Shown in pieces: positions 45,290 to 58,532 of a DNA stretch of 64,000 nucleotides (its first letter is position 1; every line of letters begins with the position of its first letter). The notes below the pieces were generated by a model. It saw only the letters and a list, made by a program, of their open reading frames with translations. It searched no databases and was not told the origin of the DNA. Made by a program: the position numbers and the translations under genes. Origin of the DNA: Gymnothorax reevesii (lineage: Eukaryota; Chordata; Actinopteri; Anguilliformes; Muraenidae); the NCBI GenBank assembly GCA_029721435.1, contig CM056573.1, positions 149,627,947 to 149,691,946 on the forward strand, written 5' to 3'.

Positions 45290-48200
45290 CTTGTGATATT
45301 AACTGATGAAATTTGCACTGCGCAAGCATATGTTGAGGTTAGTACAGGATTATTTAAACTAGAGACTAGGGGGGCAGGGAGGTTAGTGAGTGTTACACAT
45401 AGGGAAATGCAGACTGCCCCGATGGAAGCTGACGGCGTTACATGCCCTATCGATGATTTACTTTTAGAGCGACAAACCGTAGTGGGGGGCATGAAGCAGC
45501 GGCCACATGGGAAATCAAGGGGGAAGAGCATTAGTAAAAACCCGAAATGTTTTTATTTAAATGCAAGAAGCATAAAAAATACATTTCCTGAACTTGAGGC
45601 TGTAATGATTAGTGAGGGCTATGACATAATTGGGATTACAGAGACATGGCTAAGTGAAGAGGATGGAGATGAATATAACATAGAAGGTTATAAGCTCTTT
45701 AGGAAGGATAGATGTAATGGGCGAGGAGGGGGCGTAGCAATCTATGTGAACAAAAACATAAATGTACAGGAAATTCCAGAAATTGAACATTCCTTGTCCT
45801 GTGAGGATATATGGGTCAGGCTCATTGGCTAACACGAGACAGGTTTAAACATAGGCGTATGCTATCGACCACCAGCTTTGGACAGTACAATCAATGAAAT
45901 GCTTTTTAGGAGGATTACGCAAGCTTGTAGAGGTGGAGGGACTATTATTATGGGAGACTTAAATTATCCTGATATCAATTGGGAAATAGTGAGAGGACAG
46001 GGTAGGGGGGAGGAAGAATTTCTAGATTTTATAAATGATAATTTCTTGGTGCAGTTTGTTAATAAACCTACCAGAGAGAAGGCAATTTTAGACTTAGTGC
46101 TCTGTAATGACCCAGATAGAATCAGCAATGTTGAAGTACTGGAGCCACTTGGGACAAGTGATAACTCTGCTGTTAATTTTGATGTTTCATGGGAAGTTAA
46201 CAAGGTGTATTCAAAATCAAAAATTTTCTATTTTAGGCGAGCAAACTTTGACAGGATGCACTCATATCTAAGTGAAATAAAATGGGAGACATTCCTCGAC
46301 TGTGAGTCCGTAAATCAGATGTGGGAAAGATTTAAGGGGGTTTTACTTGAATCACAATGCAAATTCATTCCAAAGGTGTCCAAAAGTAAGCTGAAAAAGC
46401 AGAATCCTCAGTGGATGACCACAAGTATTTGTAGGATTTTGAGGGAAAAGAGGAATCTTTGTAAGATGTAAATAAAGGATAACAATGAGAACACTAAGGC
46501 TGAATACTGTAAAATGCGGGCTGTGGTCTAAACAGAGATGAGGAATGCTAGAAGACTGTATGAAAGACAAATTGCAGAGGGGGCAAAAACTAACTCTTAG
46601 CGCTTCTTTCAGTACTGTAGCAGAAAAAGGAAAGTTAAAGAGCAGGTTAAGTGCATAAAGAATAAAAACGGATCGCTGCTATATGATGACAAAGATATTG
46701 CGGATGCCTTAAACAGTTACTTTGTTGAGAATTTTACCAGAGTGGGTCTTTATTTGGCCAGAGGGCATGTTAAATGCTCAAGATTATTTAGCAGAAATTG
46801 AGGTTCGGGATAACGAAGTATTAGACAAGTTGCATAAACTAAAGGCAGATAAGGCGGCGGGTCCTGGTGGCTTATATCCTAGAGTGCTCAGGGAAGTTGG
46901 TGAGATCATCTTAAAGCCACTATCCGCCATCTTCAGATGGTATTTAGAAACTGGAGAAATATCAAATGATTGGAAACGGGGCAATATATTGCCAATATAT
47001 AAGAAAGGGGACTGTACCGAGCCAGGAAACTACAGGCCAGTCAGTTTAACTTGCATTGTGTGCAAAATATTGGAATCTATGATAAAAGATGAGCTGGACT
47101 TATTTCTTGAATGTAACAGTATCTTGAGGGATAGCTAACATGGTTTTCGGACGGGAAGGTCATGCCTGACAAACCTCCTGGAATTTTTTGAAGAGGCGAC
47201 CAAGACTTATGACCAGAGCAGGGCTTATGACATCATATACTTGGATTTTCAGAAAGCATTCGCATAGTACCGCATAAGAGACTAATTTTTAAAATGAGCT
47301 CAATTGGAGTTACAGGAGGTAATCTGAAGTGGATTCAAAACTGGTTACAGGACAAAACACAAAGAGTGGTGGTCAGTGGTATCTCATCTGAGCTAGGTAT
47401 AGTGGGGAGTGGCGTCCCCCAGGGATTGGTGTTGGGACCCCTGCTGTTCTTCATGTACATTAATGACCTTGATAGGAATATTGAGAGCAGATTGGTTAAA
47501 TTTGCAGATGATACTAAATTGGGGGGTTTGGCCAATAGTTTAGGGTCGACTAAAGTGATTCAGGATGATTTTGATAGAATCCAGAATTGGGCAGAAATGA
47601 CGCAAATAAAATTAAATCTAGCAAAATGTAAAGTTGTACTTGTAGGTAATAAAAACATGAGACGGGATTACTTCATGGGAGGTTTAAAACTGGAATGTGC
47701 TGCACATGAGAAAGATCTGGGAGTGATTGTTGACCAAACCCTAGCCATTGTGCCGTGGCAGTTAAAAAAGCAAATTGGATGCTGGGATACATTACCAAAA
47801 GTATTGAGTACAAATCTAGGGGGGTGATGCTTCTTTTGTACAACACGTTCGTTAGACCACATCTAGAGTATTGTGTACAGTTCTGGGGACCATACTTTAA
47901 GAAAGATATAGAGGCTCTAGAGAAATTTCAGAGAAGAGCCACTATGCTTATTCCAGGTATAAAAGATGAAAGCTACGAGAAGAGGCTGAAGATCCTTAAT
48001 CTCTTCAGTCTTAGGAAAAGGAGACTCAGGGGTGATTTGATTGGGGTCTTTAAATATGTTAAAGGGATTAACAAAGTGAATTATGTTGGATTCCTTCGAC
48101 CAAGTGATGTGAGTAGAACTCAGGGTCACAAATGGAAGTTGACCAAAGGTAAATTTAGCACTGATATTCAGAAATATTTCTTCACCCAAAGAGTAATTTC

Positions 48201-48396
48201 AATGTGGAGCTTGCCTGACCATATTGTTGAGGCAGAGACCTTGGGGGTTTTCAAGAGCAGGCTTGACTTAAAGCTAGATACCATTGAGTCATTCAGTATC
48301 TGAAGGGATATATTCACAATAGTTTAAAGAAACCCCACAAGCTTAGTTGGGCTGAAAGGCCTGTTCTTGTCATTCATGTTATGTTATGTTATGTAA
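45290..48396 (+). mobile_element. CR1-clade LINE, about 3.1 kb
   Basis: Endonuclease and reverse transcriptase code in order, closing with gttgggctgaaaggcctgtt and a (tatgt)n tail at 48377-48396, which is the CR1-type 3' microsatellite ending. The 5' edge is approximate. No clear target duplication. Confidence 0.85.
45521..48303 (+). pseudogene. CR1 ORF2: endonuclease and reverse transcriptase, decayed
   Basis: Endonuclease landmarks: FYLNARSIKN, DIIGITETWLSEEDG, GGGVAIYV, GVCYRPP, IIMGDLNYPDINW and LGTSDNSAV. Reverse transcriptase landmarks: KAAGPGGLYPRVL, NYRPVSLTCIVCKILE, HGFRTGRSCLTNLLEF, YLDFQKAF, GVPQGLVLGPLL, and FADD at 47501-47512. The C-terminus has RPHLEYCVQFW and LRKRRLRGDLIGVFKY. 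Stops at 45830, 46469 and later, and at least three frame changes, make it non-functional. Confidence 0.88.
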
Positions 48397-48787
48397 AATC
48401 TGTTTTTTGAAATGCATGTTGATGAGCTACCTAAGAAGCTTAAGTGAAAATTGGGTTCTTTGGCAGAACTATGTAGATCATGTTTCTTGTGTGATTGTAG
48501 GGAGCTTTTAGTTCAGTCTAATTTCCTGTCTGTACTTAATTATGGCGGCACTATCAATGTGCCAACTGCCCCCACCACCTTGAACTAGCTTGAAACTGGC
48601 TGTATTTCAATTATCGCTCAGCATGCCCTGGCTGACTTCCCAGTGACACTTACCCTTGGGGGAATCCCAACCATCATCATTAGTGCCATTCCAGTTGTCT
48701 GAAAAACTGAAGTAAACTTTGTGAGATGCACTCTCTGAAGGCTTATGGAGCGGATGAACAACAATGGTGACTCCATAGGTGAGCTGT

Positions 48788-49372
48788 ACTGTGCAAAAGT
48801 CTTAGGCACTCTCCGTTTTCTAAAATTTAAATCTGGCTTTCGATCTTTACTTTTTTCCTCATTAGTATTGCCAAAGATAAAAACTATGTTTGAAATTCCA
48901 AATGATAATTTAAAAAGGTTTTATGAATAAATAAATTTGTAAAATTGTTATTATAAACAATTCTAATAACAATTATAAAATTGTTTTATAAATACATGTA
49001 TTTCATTAAAAGCAGTTGATACAGATAATATGGTCTTGACCCAATGTCAACATCATCATGGCTGTCTGGAATTAATAGGGATAGATGCAAGTAGGACAGT
49101 CAATCTGTGGAAAATGGGGGCAAGTTTTTCATTCTGCTCGGAGCAAGCAAAAAGTTAATCATCTTATAAAACTGTACACAGCAGGGCAGTGTCCTTAATT
49201 TTTAGTCAACAGCCAGTCACACAAATATGGATTTGACTTTTAAACAGTTTTTAACAGTTAACGTATAGTACATTTGTCAGTCACGAGAAACATTTAATTT
49301 GATTATTTTTCCAAGCATATTTGCCCTGTGAAATTGCTTTAAATGTGCCCAAGATATTTGCTTAGTACTGTA
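48788..49372. mobile_element. Tc1-like relic
   Basis: Left edge tactgtgcaaaagtcttagg and right edge complement of gcccaagatatttgcttagt are diverged inverted copies of a common fish Tc1 end. A middle phrase (ggctgtctggaattaata, 49060) matches transposase code of that family. Heavily decayed, about 0.6 kb. Confidence 0.5.
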
Positions 49373-51935
49373 TATCACCCACCAAGCACTGCAGTGAAGC
49401 ATTAGATGTAAGAAACTACATCCATGATTGGGAGACAGTAATACAGGTGAAACTTCAGCTGGTTCCCACAACAAAAGGAGGAGATGAATCAACTGGGTAA
49501 GGTGGATTTATTGAGTGATAATTTGGGAAATAAATTACTTAGGCAAATAAATGGCGATGTAAAATTACAATATGCCTTTCAAAAATTTTGAACTCAGTGT
49601 AGCTCAAGAAACGGAATAGATTTTCGTAAATTAGTTTGTAAGGCTTGTTGTAGCTAATTAAAGCCTTTTGCCCAAAAGTATGGTATGGTTCCATAGACCT
49701 AAGATTTCTTTGTCTTCAGATGTAACCCTATTATTTTGAATACTCATAATAGTCTTATGAAATGAAGAGCAATCCCATGATTAATACCCGGCTGAGAAGA
49801 AGCTAAAATGTGAGATGGAAGCCAGGGGAAGTTTCAGATTTTTTTTTTTTTTTTTAATTTTACATTTAATCAGACTATTGCCAGCCTTACAATATCACAT
49901 CCAGTATATAAAAGTGGCCACTAGGCAATCACTTTGCTATTATCATGTCTTGTCATTTTCATGTTCCATTGGAGCATTTTTTGCTTGATTGGTTGTTTGT
50001 CTGTGGGTTTGCAGTCAACAGGCTTATTTTTTAACTTTATTACTTTCTTTCATTGGTCATCTTATTTGGTAGGATCCTGACAAGAGACCTATAGATTTTG
50101 GTGAAAGTACGTAATTTTTGGCAACTCATTGTTCTTTGAACAATCTTCCATTTGACTTTTAGTCTGGCGAACACAAAGGGGAAAAATCAAGTGTGATACA
50201 GATCTCCAACAGAAATTGGGAAATCAGAAACTGGTGTGGCTAAGTAGGCACTTTGTGCAGATAAGTTGCGGTTATCCACAGAGGATACCTCCTCCTTATT
50301 TAAATGCACCTCCAGCTAAATCTGATGTTTTGTGAAAAGCGGTATAGTGTCAGGTCTACCACTGGGGGTCAATCTATGATAGTTTGGGCTGAAAGCATGT
50401 AAGGGTAGATGCATTCTATTTCAACCCCTTCTGCTCGCCCGCCCATTTTTGCTTTGGTCTCCAGATGGCCTTTGTGCAACAAATGCTGTTACGTGATACC
50501 AAGGGCTTAGGGTAAGATAATGAGGGGATGTTGAATTGCAGGCACTGTCTATCATTCAGCACTTATAATAGCCAATAATAGCCGATAAGAGAAAGCTGCA
50601 CCGTCTAACGTTTGTTGATAAAGAAATCTTACAAAAGCTACCTAATTGCCTGACATCCATCATCACATGACAGGGAAGATTGGTTCAAAGGGCTTATAAA
50701 TTGGAGGCCTTTATCTCATAGAAGAAGTTCAAAAATGTGACAAAGGAATTTGAAGTTGAAGTCTGTTTATGTTTTTAATAATGTTGCCATAAAATTTTGG
50801 TTGATTGCTTTGTGTTAGCCTGAAAGCAGGTTTCATGTGACCAGCAAGCCTCCAGCAGTCGTTTCTTCACTTTTGTCGACAAAAATATGATTCTGACAGT
50901 CTAAGTAAACAAATCACTTTTCTTAAAGCATCTACACATGCAAAGTCTGTTATTTAGTTGGCAGGTGACATACTTGAAACTGTTTTGAGATTACTTGACT
51001 GAGCCTGAGCGTGTGACGGAACAAAACTCCCTACCAAACCTTGAGATAGAAAGGACGGTTTGCAAAACCAGAGGAGTTTATTCACTCAAAAAATGAACAA
51101 GAACAAGCCCAAACCATATTTTGTGTGGAATACCCTGATGGGTGTTAAACGTCTTTACTGTTCTGACCTCTGTGGGAAGGACATACTACTGCAAGGAAAC
51201 AAAAGCAGCCATCGGAAATGATCAGTGTACAGGTTTTTTGGGACTAAAAACTGGGCTGTTCAAAATATTTGGGCTTAATTTTGAGAATTTCATATTTTTT
51301 TACATCCCTGAGAAATTTGGAATTTTCACACTGGAAAAAGTGTCTGAGCTGAGAAGCCATTTTTAAGGTTCAATATCTCCAGAAATATAATCCCTAGAGT
51401 CCTGAAATTTGGTGTGCAGACAGATAAAATTGTTTCCACTAGGAACAAACATTTGAAATGCACAAATAAAGGTCAGATTTCTAATTATTTGTTCCTGAAA
51501 ATTGAAAAAAAATGCAAATTTTTCAAACGAGGGTAGTATTTGCTCAAAATACCCCCCTGAGTTTATATATTGAAATTTATTTTCCCTAAAAATATAATCT
51601 TTCATTGATTTTATGGTTGCTTTTCGGGGCTTAATTGTCAGCAGAATCAGAGATATGACAAGTGTGGCAAGTGAAGGGTCAAAATTTTCACAATTTCGAC
51701 ATGCCAAGACGCTAATGAGGACTCATTAGTAGGACCATGAAATTTTGAGTCAAAAGGGACCTATGTGAGGCCATTTTATATATAGTTACAAAGTGCAACC
51801 ATGTTCATATTTAAATTTAACAAGATATGAGATGGGGAAAGTATGACAAGCTGAATGTTTCCATTTACATGTTCTTGCATGGCTCACTGAGGACAAACTG
51901 CATAGATCAGCTAGTACTATCACAACAAACCTGAT
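49373..51935. other. No gene seen; unexplained repeat-like stretch at 51300-51860
   Basis: No supported coding region. From 51300 the text has recurring phrases such as atatctccagaaatataatc and tgaaatttggtgtgcagac that echo the units at 15160-15747, but without a clear period. Confidence 0.35.
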
Positions 51936-52199
51936 TTATTTATTTAAACTCATCATTGTGCAGTATTGCAACTTTGGCAAGAGATCAATGCTGAACTGAA
52001 AGTGCTCAAAAGCGGTTTCAATGCTGACGTTGGTTTTCCTGTCTAGTGTATACCGTCTTCCCCTACTTGTGGTAGCTGCTACTTGAATGATGCACAGAAC
52101 ATGCACATTGGGCACTAACAAGATACCATCTGATGGAGGCCACTTGATGGAGTGAGCTGCCCCACTTAGGTGCATGAACTTCACCCTGACGTCCGGCAT
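51936..52199 (-). pseudogene. C-terminal fragment of an uncharacterised, probably transposon-linked protein
   Basis: 87 codons ending at TAA on the - strand: DVRVKFMHLSGAAHSIKWPP, then LLVPNVHVLCIIQVAA and GRRYTLDRKT. The pattern V-KFMH-x-G-x(3)-S-x-x-WP followed by D-x-x-x-VP and GR-Y resembles the tail of uncharacterised repeat-encoded proteins I recall from fish and coral. No upstream part was found. Function unknown. Confidence 0.35.
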
Positions 52200-52675
52200 C
52201 TATTCAGCTTTGTCAGTGTTGACTGTTTGATTCCAAATTGAGCAAAGGAAATGAGAACAGGGTGAGAAAAACTGACAGTTGAAACAATGATTTTGCAGAC
52301 CTTAACGTTGCTCTGTTCAGCACATTTCATATGGCCTCTGATTTTTGGCAGCCTTTTATTTCAAGACCGCGTCAATTATGATTCAAAGAAAATAAAAGGA
52401 GCGAGTTCGTCTGTCTGCTCCATAGCGGTAGAACTTGCGTTTAAAATTTAATTTATTAATTTATTGCCCAACACTATCAGTACCCAATGACAGATTATGA
52501 TCTGAAGCATGTTCTGAATTCTTAGGCTAAAATGACCAAAGACTTGCCATGCATCAGGAAAGCTGATGTCATTAAAATACGTGATATCAGAAATTTCCAG
52601 ATCAGATAAAACATGTTTTGACATGGAGTTTAAGAAGTATCGCTTGATTGATTTTTTAAAATATACAGCGCCCTC
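52200..52675. other. No gene seen
   Basis: AT-rich sequence between the fragment above and a Tc1 copy. Confidence 0.3.
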
Positions 52676-53472
<797 letters not shown>

Positions 53473-53474
53473 TA

Positions 53475-54598
53475 ATTACCTGATTTCATTACTATTAGAT
53501 CGCATATGGAGAGAAACCATGTCTTCAGTTGCCAATTACAATAATTGGAAAACGCGTCAATAAAGGAAAATGATTGAGAACTAGCCAGGTCTAATTGTTG
53601 TCATAAAGGGTCGTGTCTTTGCCCAGAGCTTCCTCTCTTGCTCATATTGGTAAATGGGACAAAGTCTAATTTTGTGTGATGCAGGGACTCCTTCTGTCCC
53701 CATGGCAAATACACTACAGTCCAGTCATACAAAATGTATGAAAACATAAAAAATGCATTCTGTATTCCAAAGCCGTAAAACCGCAATAACCTAAAAATAG
53801 GGCACAACATGTAGAAGATAGTGCAAGACATTTTACCCATGAACATAACACTATCACCAATATCAAAGCACACAGTACAACCCTCCAATGCTGAGGAAAT
53901 CGGCTATGGCATGACCTTGGACAATATTTCTTCTGTTGTATCATATTTTCTAATGAGAATATTCTCAGAGCAGAAATGAATTCTCTGACGCCACCTAGTG
54001 GCATGATCTGAGCACACTCAACTCTGGACTTGACAATCAAAAATAGACATAACCAAAGTGTTCATGGCATTAAAAGAAGTGCCTCACAGTACATGCCCTT
54101 TTCTCTTGCAGCTAAAGTAGCATCATAGCCCCATAGAACAGCCTCAGAGAAAACTACTTCAGTATCAATAAATGACCATTGGCCATGTGCAATCTTTTGA
54201 AGGAGAGAATTTCTGAATGCCCCCAAAACCTGCAGAAGCCTATCATGCTGTTTTTAATAAGAAAAAAAAAAACTATTATTGTGTGCTCTGATCAAAAACT
54301 AAATCTCTAAAATGCAGAAGTTGTAAAAGTTGCCGTGAACTTCCCAGATGCCAGAGCTATAAAAGGAGCAACACTGAATGCTGGTGAGATGAAGCTTCAG
54401 GAAGCATTGAAGCTTTCTAGCCAGATGTGTTGAAGGTGGTCAAGTTTTTGAGGTTTCGAATGCACTCAAGAGACCCCTGCTGGTCAATAAAAACACTGTG
54501 ACATTAAATTGTGCTTTGAAGGAAATTATAGGCAAGCATAAGCCAACAGCGAAAAAGTTGTAGAATCAATCATTGCAAAATGGAATAAAGTGCGTATA
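53475..54598. other. No gene seen; possible hAT remnant near 54300-54500
   Basis: gatgaagcttcaggaagcattgaagc and cccctgctggtcaataaaaac (54390-54495) recall hAT-type ends such as the one near 3750-3870. No coding support. Confidence 0.3.
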
Positions 54599-54600
54599 TA

Positions 54601-55570
54601 CAAATCCCAATTCCAATGAAGTTGAGACTTCATGTAAAACGTGAATAAAAACCGAATGCAGTGATTTGCAAATCTCATACGCCCACATCTTATTCACAAT
54701 AGAACATAGACAACATATCTGATGTTGAAAGTGAGACATTTTACCATTTCATTGAAAAAATTAGCTTAATTTGAATTTGATGGCAGCAAAATATCTCAGA
54801 AATATTGGGACAAAGTAATGTTTACCATTGTGTAGTATCCCCTTGTCTTTTAACTTCAGTCTGTCAACATCCGGGAAGTGTAGAGACCAATTGCTGGAGT
54901 TTTGGTAGAGGGATGTTGTCCCACTCTAGTCTGATGTATGATTCTAGCTGTTCAACTGTCCTAGGTCTTCTTAACCAGATTTTTCATTTTATGATGCCCC
55001 AAATGTTTTTTTATTGGTGAAAGGTCTGGACTGCAGCCAGACCATTTCAGCACCCGGACTCTTCTGTTGCTGTTGTGATGGTTGCAGTATGTGGGTTACC
55101 ATTGTCTTGCTGAAATATACAAGGCCTTCCCTGAAAGAGACATTGTTGTAAAACCTCTATATACTCTTCAGCATTGATAATGCTTATCCAAATGTGTAAG
55201 CTACCCATGCCATATGCACTAATGCGACCCCATACCATCAGAGATGCAGGCTTTTGACCTGAGCGCTGGATAACAAGCTGGATGGTCCCTCTCCTCTTTA
55301 GCCTGCACGACACGGCATCCCTGGTTTCCCAAAAGAATATCAAATATTGATTCATTTGACCACAGAACAGTTTTCCATTTTCCCTACGTCCATTTAAATG
55401 AGCTTTAGCCCAGCGAAGATGGCGGCATTTCTGGATCGTGTTCACATATGGATTTTTCTTTGCATGATACAGCTTTAACTTGCATTTGTGGGTTGCACAG
55501 CAAACTGTGTTCACAGGCAACGATTTCTGGGAAAATTGCAGATGCGCCAGCACTCTAGAAAAAAATGGTT
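54601..55570 (-). mobile_element. Tc1-like transposon of a third family, truncated
   Basis: Left terminal repeat caaatcccaattccaatgaa after TA (54599-54600). Antisense transposase follows. The other end is missing; an LTR begins at 55590. Confidence 0.8.
55047..55553 (-). pseudogene. Tc1 transposase, central part
   Basis: The - strand frame of 168 codons shows VNTVCCATHKCKLKLYHAKK, HLRWAKAHLN, a damaged FCGQMNQYLIFF where LWSDESKF is expected (first Asp lost), PASLMVWGRISAYGMG, and FQQDNGNPHTA with the second Asp. No N-terminal DNA-binding domain and no third acidic box. Confidence 0.85.
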
Positions 55571-55589
55571 GATCAGAACTTGCATCCTG

Positions 55590-56178
55590 TGTTATGATTC
55601 AGCCATGCTTGTTGCCAGTTTTGTTATTTTTCATTATGACGTATTATTATTTATTATCAGTCTGCTTCCCAGTTTCTATTTTGCCATTTGTTTATTTTCT
55701 GTTCTGCGCACCAGTGTCTATCCCTGTCTTGTGATCAGTGTGGTGCATTTAAGCCCCGCATTTTTGTTCCTTCCCTGTCAGAATGTTGATGTTTTCTTCT
55801 GTGCAGAGAGACCCGTATGCCAGTAGATCTGAGAAAATTGAGACGCCCTTTGCCTGACTACTGTTTTCTGCCTGTGCCCTTCTGTTCATTCTGTTTGTTG
55901 TTCTGGTTTTGACCCTGCCTGACCACGATTTCTGTTTTTTCTGTCCTGGTTTTTTTTGGATTTTTGGATCTCTTTCATCGACTCTGATTTTCTGCCTGCC
56001 ATTTATGTACCATTGCTATTCTGAGGCACTGTTACCGAACTCTGCCTGTCTCACGACTCTGAGTTTTGGATTGTGTTTTGTGGCACTGTACTTCTGCGAT
56101 CTCTGGCTTGAACTTGGACCGAATAAAGGATTTCGACTTTCACTACTACTGCTTGCTTCTGGTTCTTGGGCTGTAACA
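55590..56178 (+). mobile_element. Solo LTR, Gypsy-type (about 589 bp)
   Basis: Starts TGTTATGATTC and ends GGGCTGTAACA. Body is T/C-rich with repeated ctgcctg, gattttctg phrases, and a gaataaagg signal at 56122, as in fish Gypsy LTRs. No internal region adjoins it. A second LTR with the same first 11 bases starts at 63371. Confidence 0.7.
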
Positions 56179-56560
56179 TTACATCTCAACAAAGTCAGCC
56201 TGCTCGACTGCAAGTTATAATCTGATTCCAATTGCCAATCTGTCTTCATTTTGCATTGTATTTAAGCAAATTTAAGCACGTAGTTACAGTACTCGACCAC
56301 AAGATGACACCCCCGGATCAGTTATTGAATACTCACAAGCAGTCAGAGCTGAATCACGATTTAGAGTATGGAGAAGTTCCCTCCAATCCCTGTTTTTCAG
56401 GAGTTGCATGAATTAAACCCCTCAGGTTTAACTGGTCAATATCCTTGCCGACTGTCGATAGTAGTCACTCAATTATATACTCAGAGTCATCTGCGTAACT
56501 GCACGGTTATAGTTCACGCCCTCGTGAAGCTTCCCCGGTAACGATGTATTGATTGACTCG
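56179..56560. other. No gene seen
   Basis: Sequence between the LTR and repeat family A. It may include the family's left end (ttaaacccctcaggtttaac, 56414), which is unproven. Confidence 0.3.
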
Positions 56561-57825
56561 TTTCATATCCAATTCCCGAGTGTTTAAACTTTCCTCTATA
56601 ACTGAAATACATTGATCGGACTACAAGAATTGGATACAAAGCTGAGCGTAAAAGTAAGGTCAGTTGTATTCTTCGAATGTTGGCCACGGTCGCACAGATG
56701 AAAATGATTTGATTTCAAAGAAAAAAAGACACCCGAATCGGCCTGAAGTGTTCAGTTTCATTTATGAGATTTAAATGTTGTATGGACGCGATCAATGGGA
56801 ATTATTCCGAATGAAACAGTACTGGAGGGTTCCTTCTACCCGATTCATCTGTCTCTGGAGGAGGGCATCAATAAAAAAAAACAGGTTATACTTCTACTCT
56901 GTTTGGATTTTTCTCAATATGGCTTTTTGCTGTAGAGCCGCGTTAAAGACATCGAATGCCGAGGTTTTCATTTCTCCAAATGCATGCAGCCCATGCACGT
57001 CGGTAGATCCCTCGGTACGTTCATTGCACCATCCTGTTGAATCTTGGGAGGCATATGCCGTTTGATTTCTCCTGAAAGTGGAATTTTTGTTCTGTTAAGG
57101 TATATTTCAGAATTCAGATATTATAGAGTTATTGAGTTTTTACCCTTATAAGGTGTTAAGTTGCAAGCTCAGATGTGAGAGCATTTAGCTTTTTATTGCA
57201 GGGTGAATATTCTGGCTGTTTAATCAGCAGTTTATTTAATGCTTGGGGGACTTTGAAGAAAAATGGACAAAATTGTAAACTTTATTATGGAGAAAAGGCA
57301 TGTTTTGTGTTTGAAGAGGTTACTGGTGACCACTAATGTTCAACTGCACTGATATTGATAAATTCATGCTAAACTCAACCAGAAAATCATTAGTTCATGC
57401 TAAATTTCATACTTCAAAAGTTAATTTGTGTTAAATATATGATTATTTTATGTTTTGACAGTGCAACCTTTTGATGGATCTCAGACTTTGGGGAGCCACC
57501 TGGTTAGCTGTCTAATTTCGATCATAGCAAGCGGGTCATCCGGAATGTAATGTTCAAGATGGATTGTACTTGTGGTCAAGAAGTTTATGATCCCAGACAT
57601 GTATAGTTTTAAGCCCCAACAATTTTTCAACTGTCAGTATTATTATTATTATTATCATTATTATTATTTTTGCAATTTCAAAGTTGAATTTTCATGAAGA
57701 TTTTTTGTGTTTGCAGCCCCTTTTCTCTACCAAAATCATAAAAATAAACTGAAATACAATGGGAGTCTAAATGCTTCAAGTGTCAAGACGTTCTGTGAAA
57801 CTGCAGTCTTGAATTATAAAGCCTT

Positions 57826-58532
57826 TAACGTTAATGATTAATGCCCTTGTGTCCGCTAGATGGCACTGATGATCGCTCCCACAGGGCGTTAATCGAAAGC
57901 TACCTCGCGGCGCTTCGCCTGAAATTTTTTGGCTGGACTAATCAGCAGGCAGCTTTGGTGTTGATGTCATTTCCTTCTTCAAAAGCTGTCTTCCGCTAAG
58001 ATGGCTGCCATCGACGGAGCTATAGGAGTGATAGAAGACAAATATGGAATTTCCTTCAAATCTTACCTGCGATGCAATCAAAACAGTGGTGGAAGGCAAA
58101 GATACTTTCGTTGTGCTGCCAACGGGCTATGGGAAGTCGTACATTTATTCATTTTTGCCGGAAATCTTCCAAACACTTCAAGATGAGCGAAGCTCTGTGT
58201 TAGTTGTATCACCACTTCAGGCTTTGATGGTTGATCAAGTCAAATAGTTATGTGCATTAGGAATTTCTGCAACATTTATTGGACAGCTCCAAAATGATCC
58301 ATCCGTCCTGACCGAGATCGAGAATGGCGCTTTCTCGCTAGTCTTTGCGTCTCCAGAGGCCCTTCTATCGAGTTCACACTGGAGGCGACTTCTGACTGAG
58401 GGAAATTTCCGGTCGGGTGAAGCTGATAACGAGGCTGCGCGAAGCCCTTTGAGAGCTTTCACGTACAGGCGTTAGTGTAGCGACAGTCAGTCAGTGAGGA
58501 GCGCAACATAACGACTGTATCGTACAGGTTAC
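57826..58532 (+). mobile_element. 707-bp insert carrying a helicase gene fragment
   Basis: Flanked by aaagcctt on both sides (57818-57825 and 58533-58540). Copy 3 of repeat family A shows the site without the insert (32864). Ends taacgttaatg and caggttac are not clearly inverted. An 8-bp duplication would fit hAT, MULE or P-type transposition. Confidence 0.7.
58001..58470 (+). pseudogene. RecQ-like helicase N-terminal fragment
   Basis: ATG at 58001 gives MAAIDGAIGVIEDKYGIS. A frameshift near 58050 leads into CDAIKTVVEGKDTFVVLPTG and YGKS, the Walker A loop, then SPLQALMVDQV (motif Ia), an in-frame TAG at 58245-58247, and FASPEALLSSSHWRRLL (motif Ib region). The DEAH box and second RecA domain are absent. 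It derives from a RecQ-type ATP-dependent 3'-5' DNA helicase or a transposon protein with such a domain. Not functional. Confidence 0.75.

Noticed and set aside
50077..50112. Possible 35-base exon between ttggtag and gtacgt
   Set aside because: Too short to support and there are no neighbouring exons.
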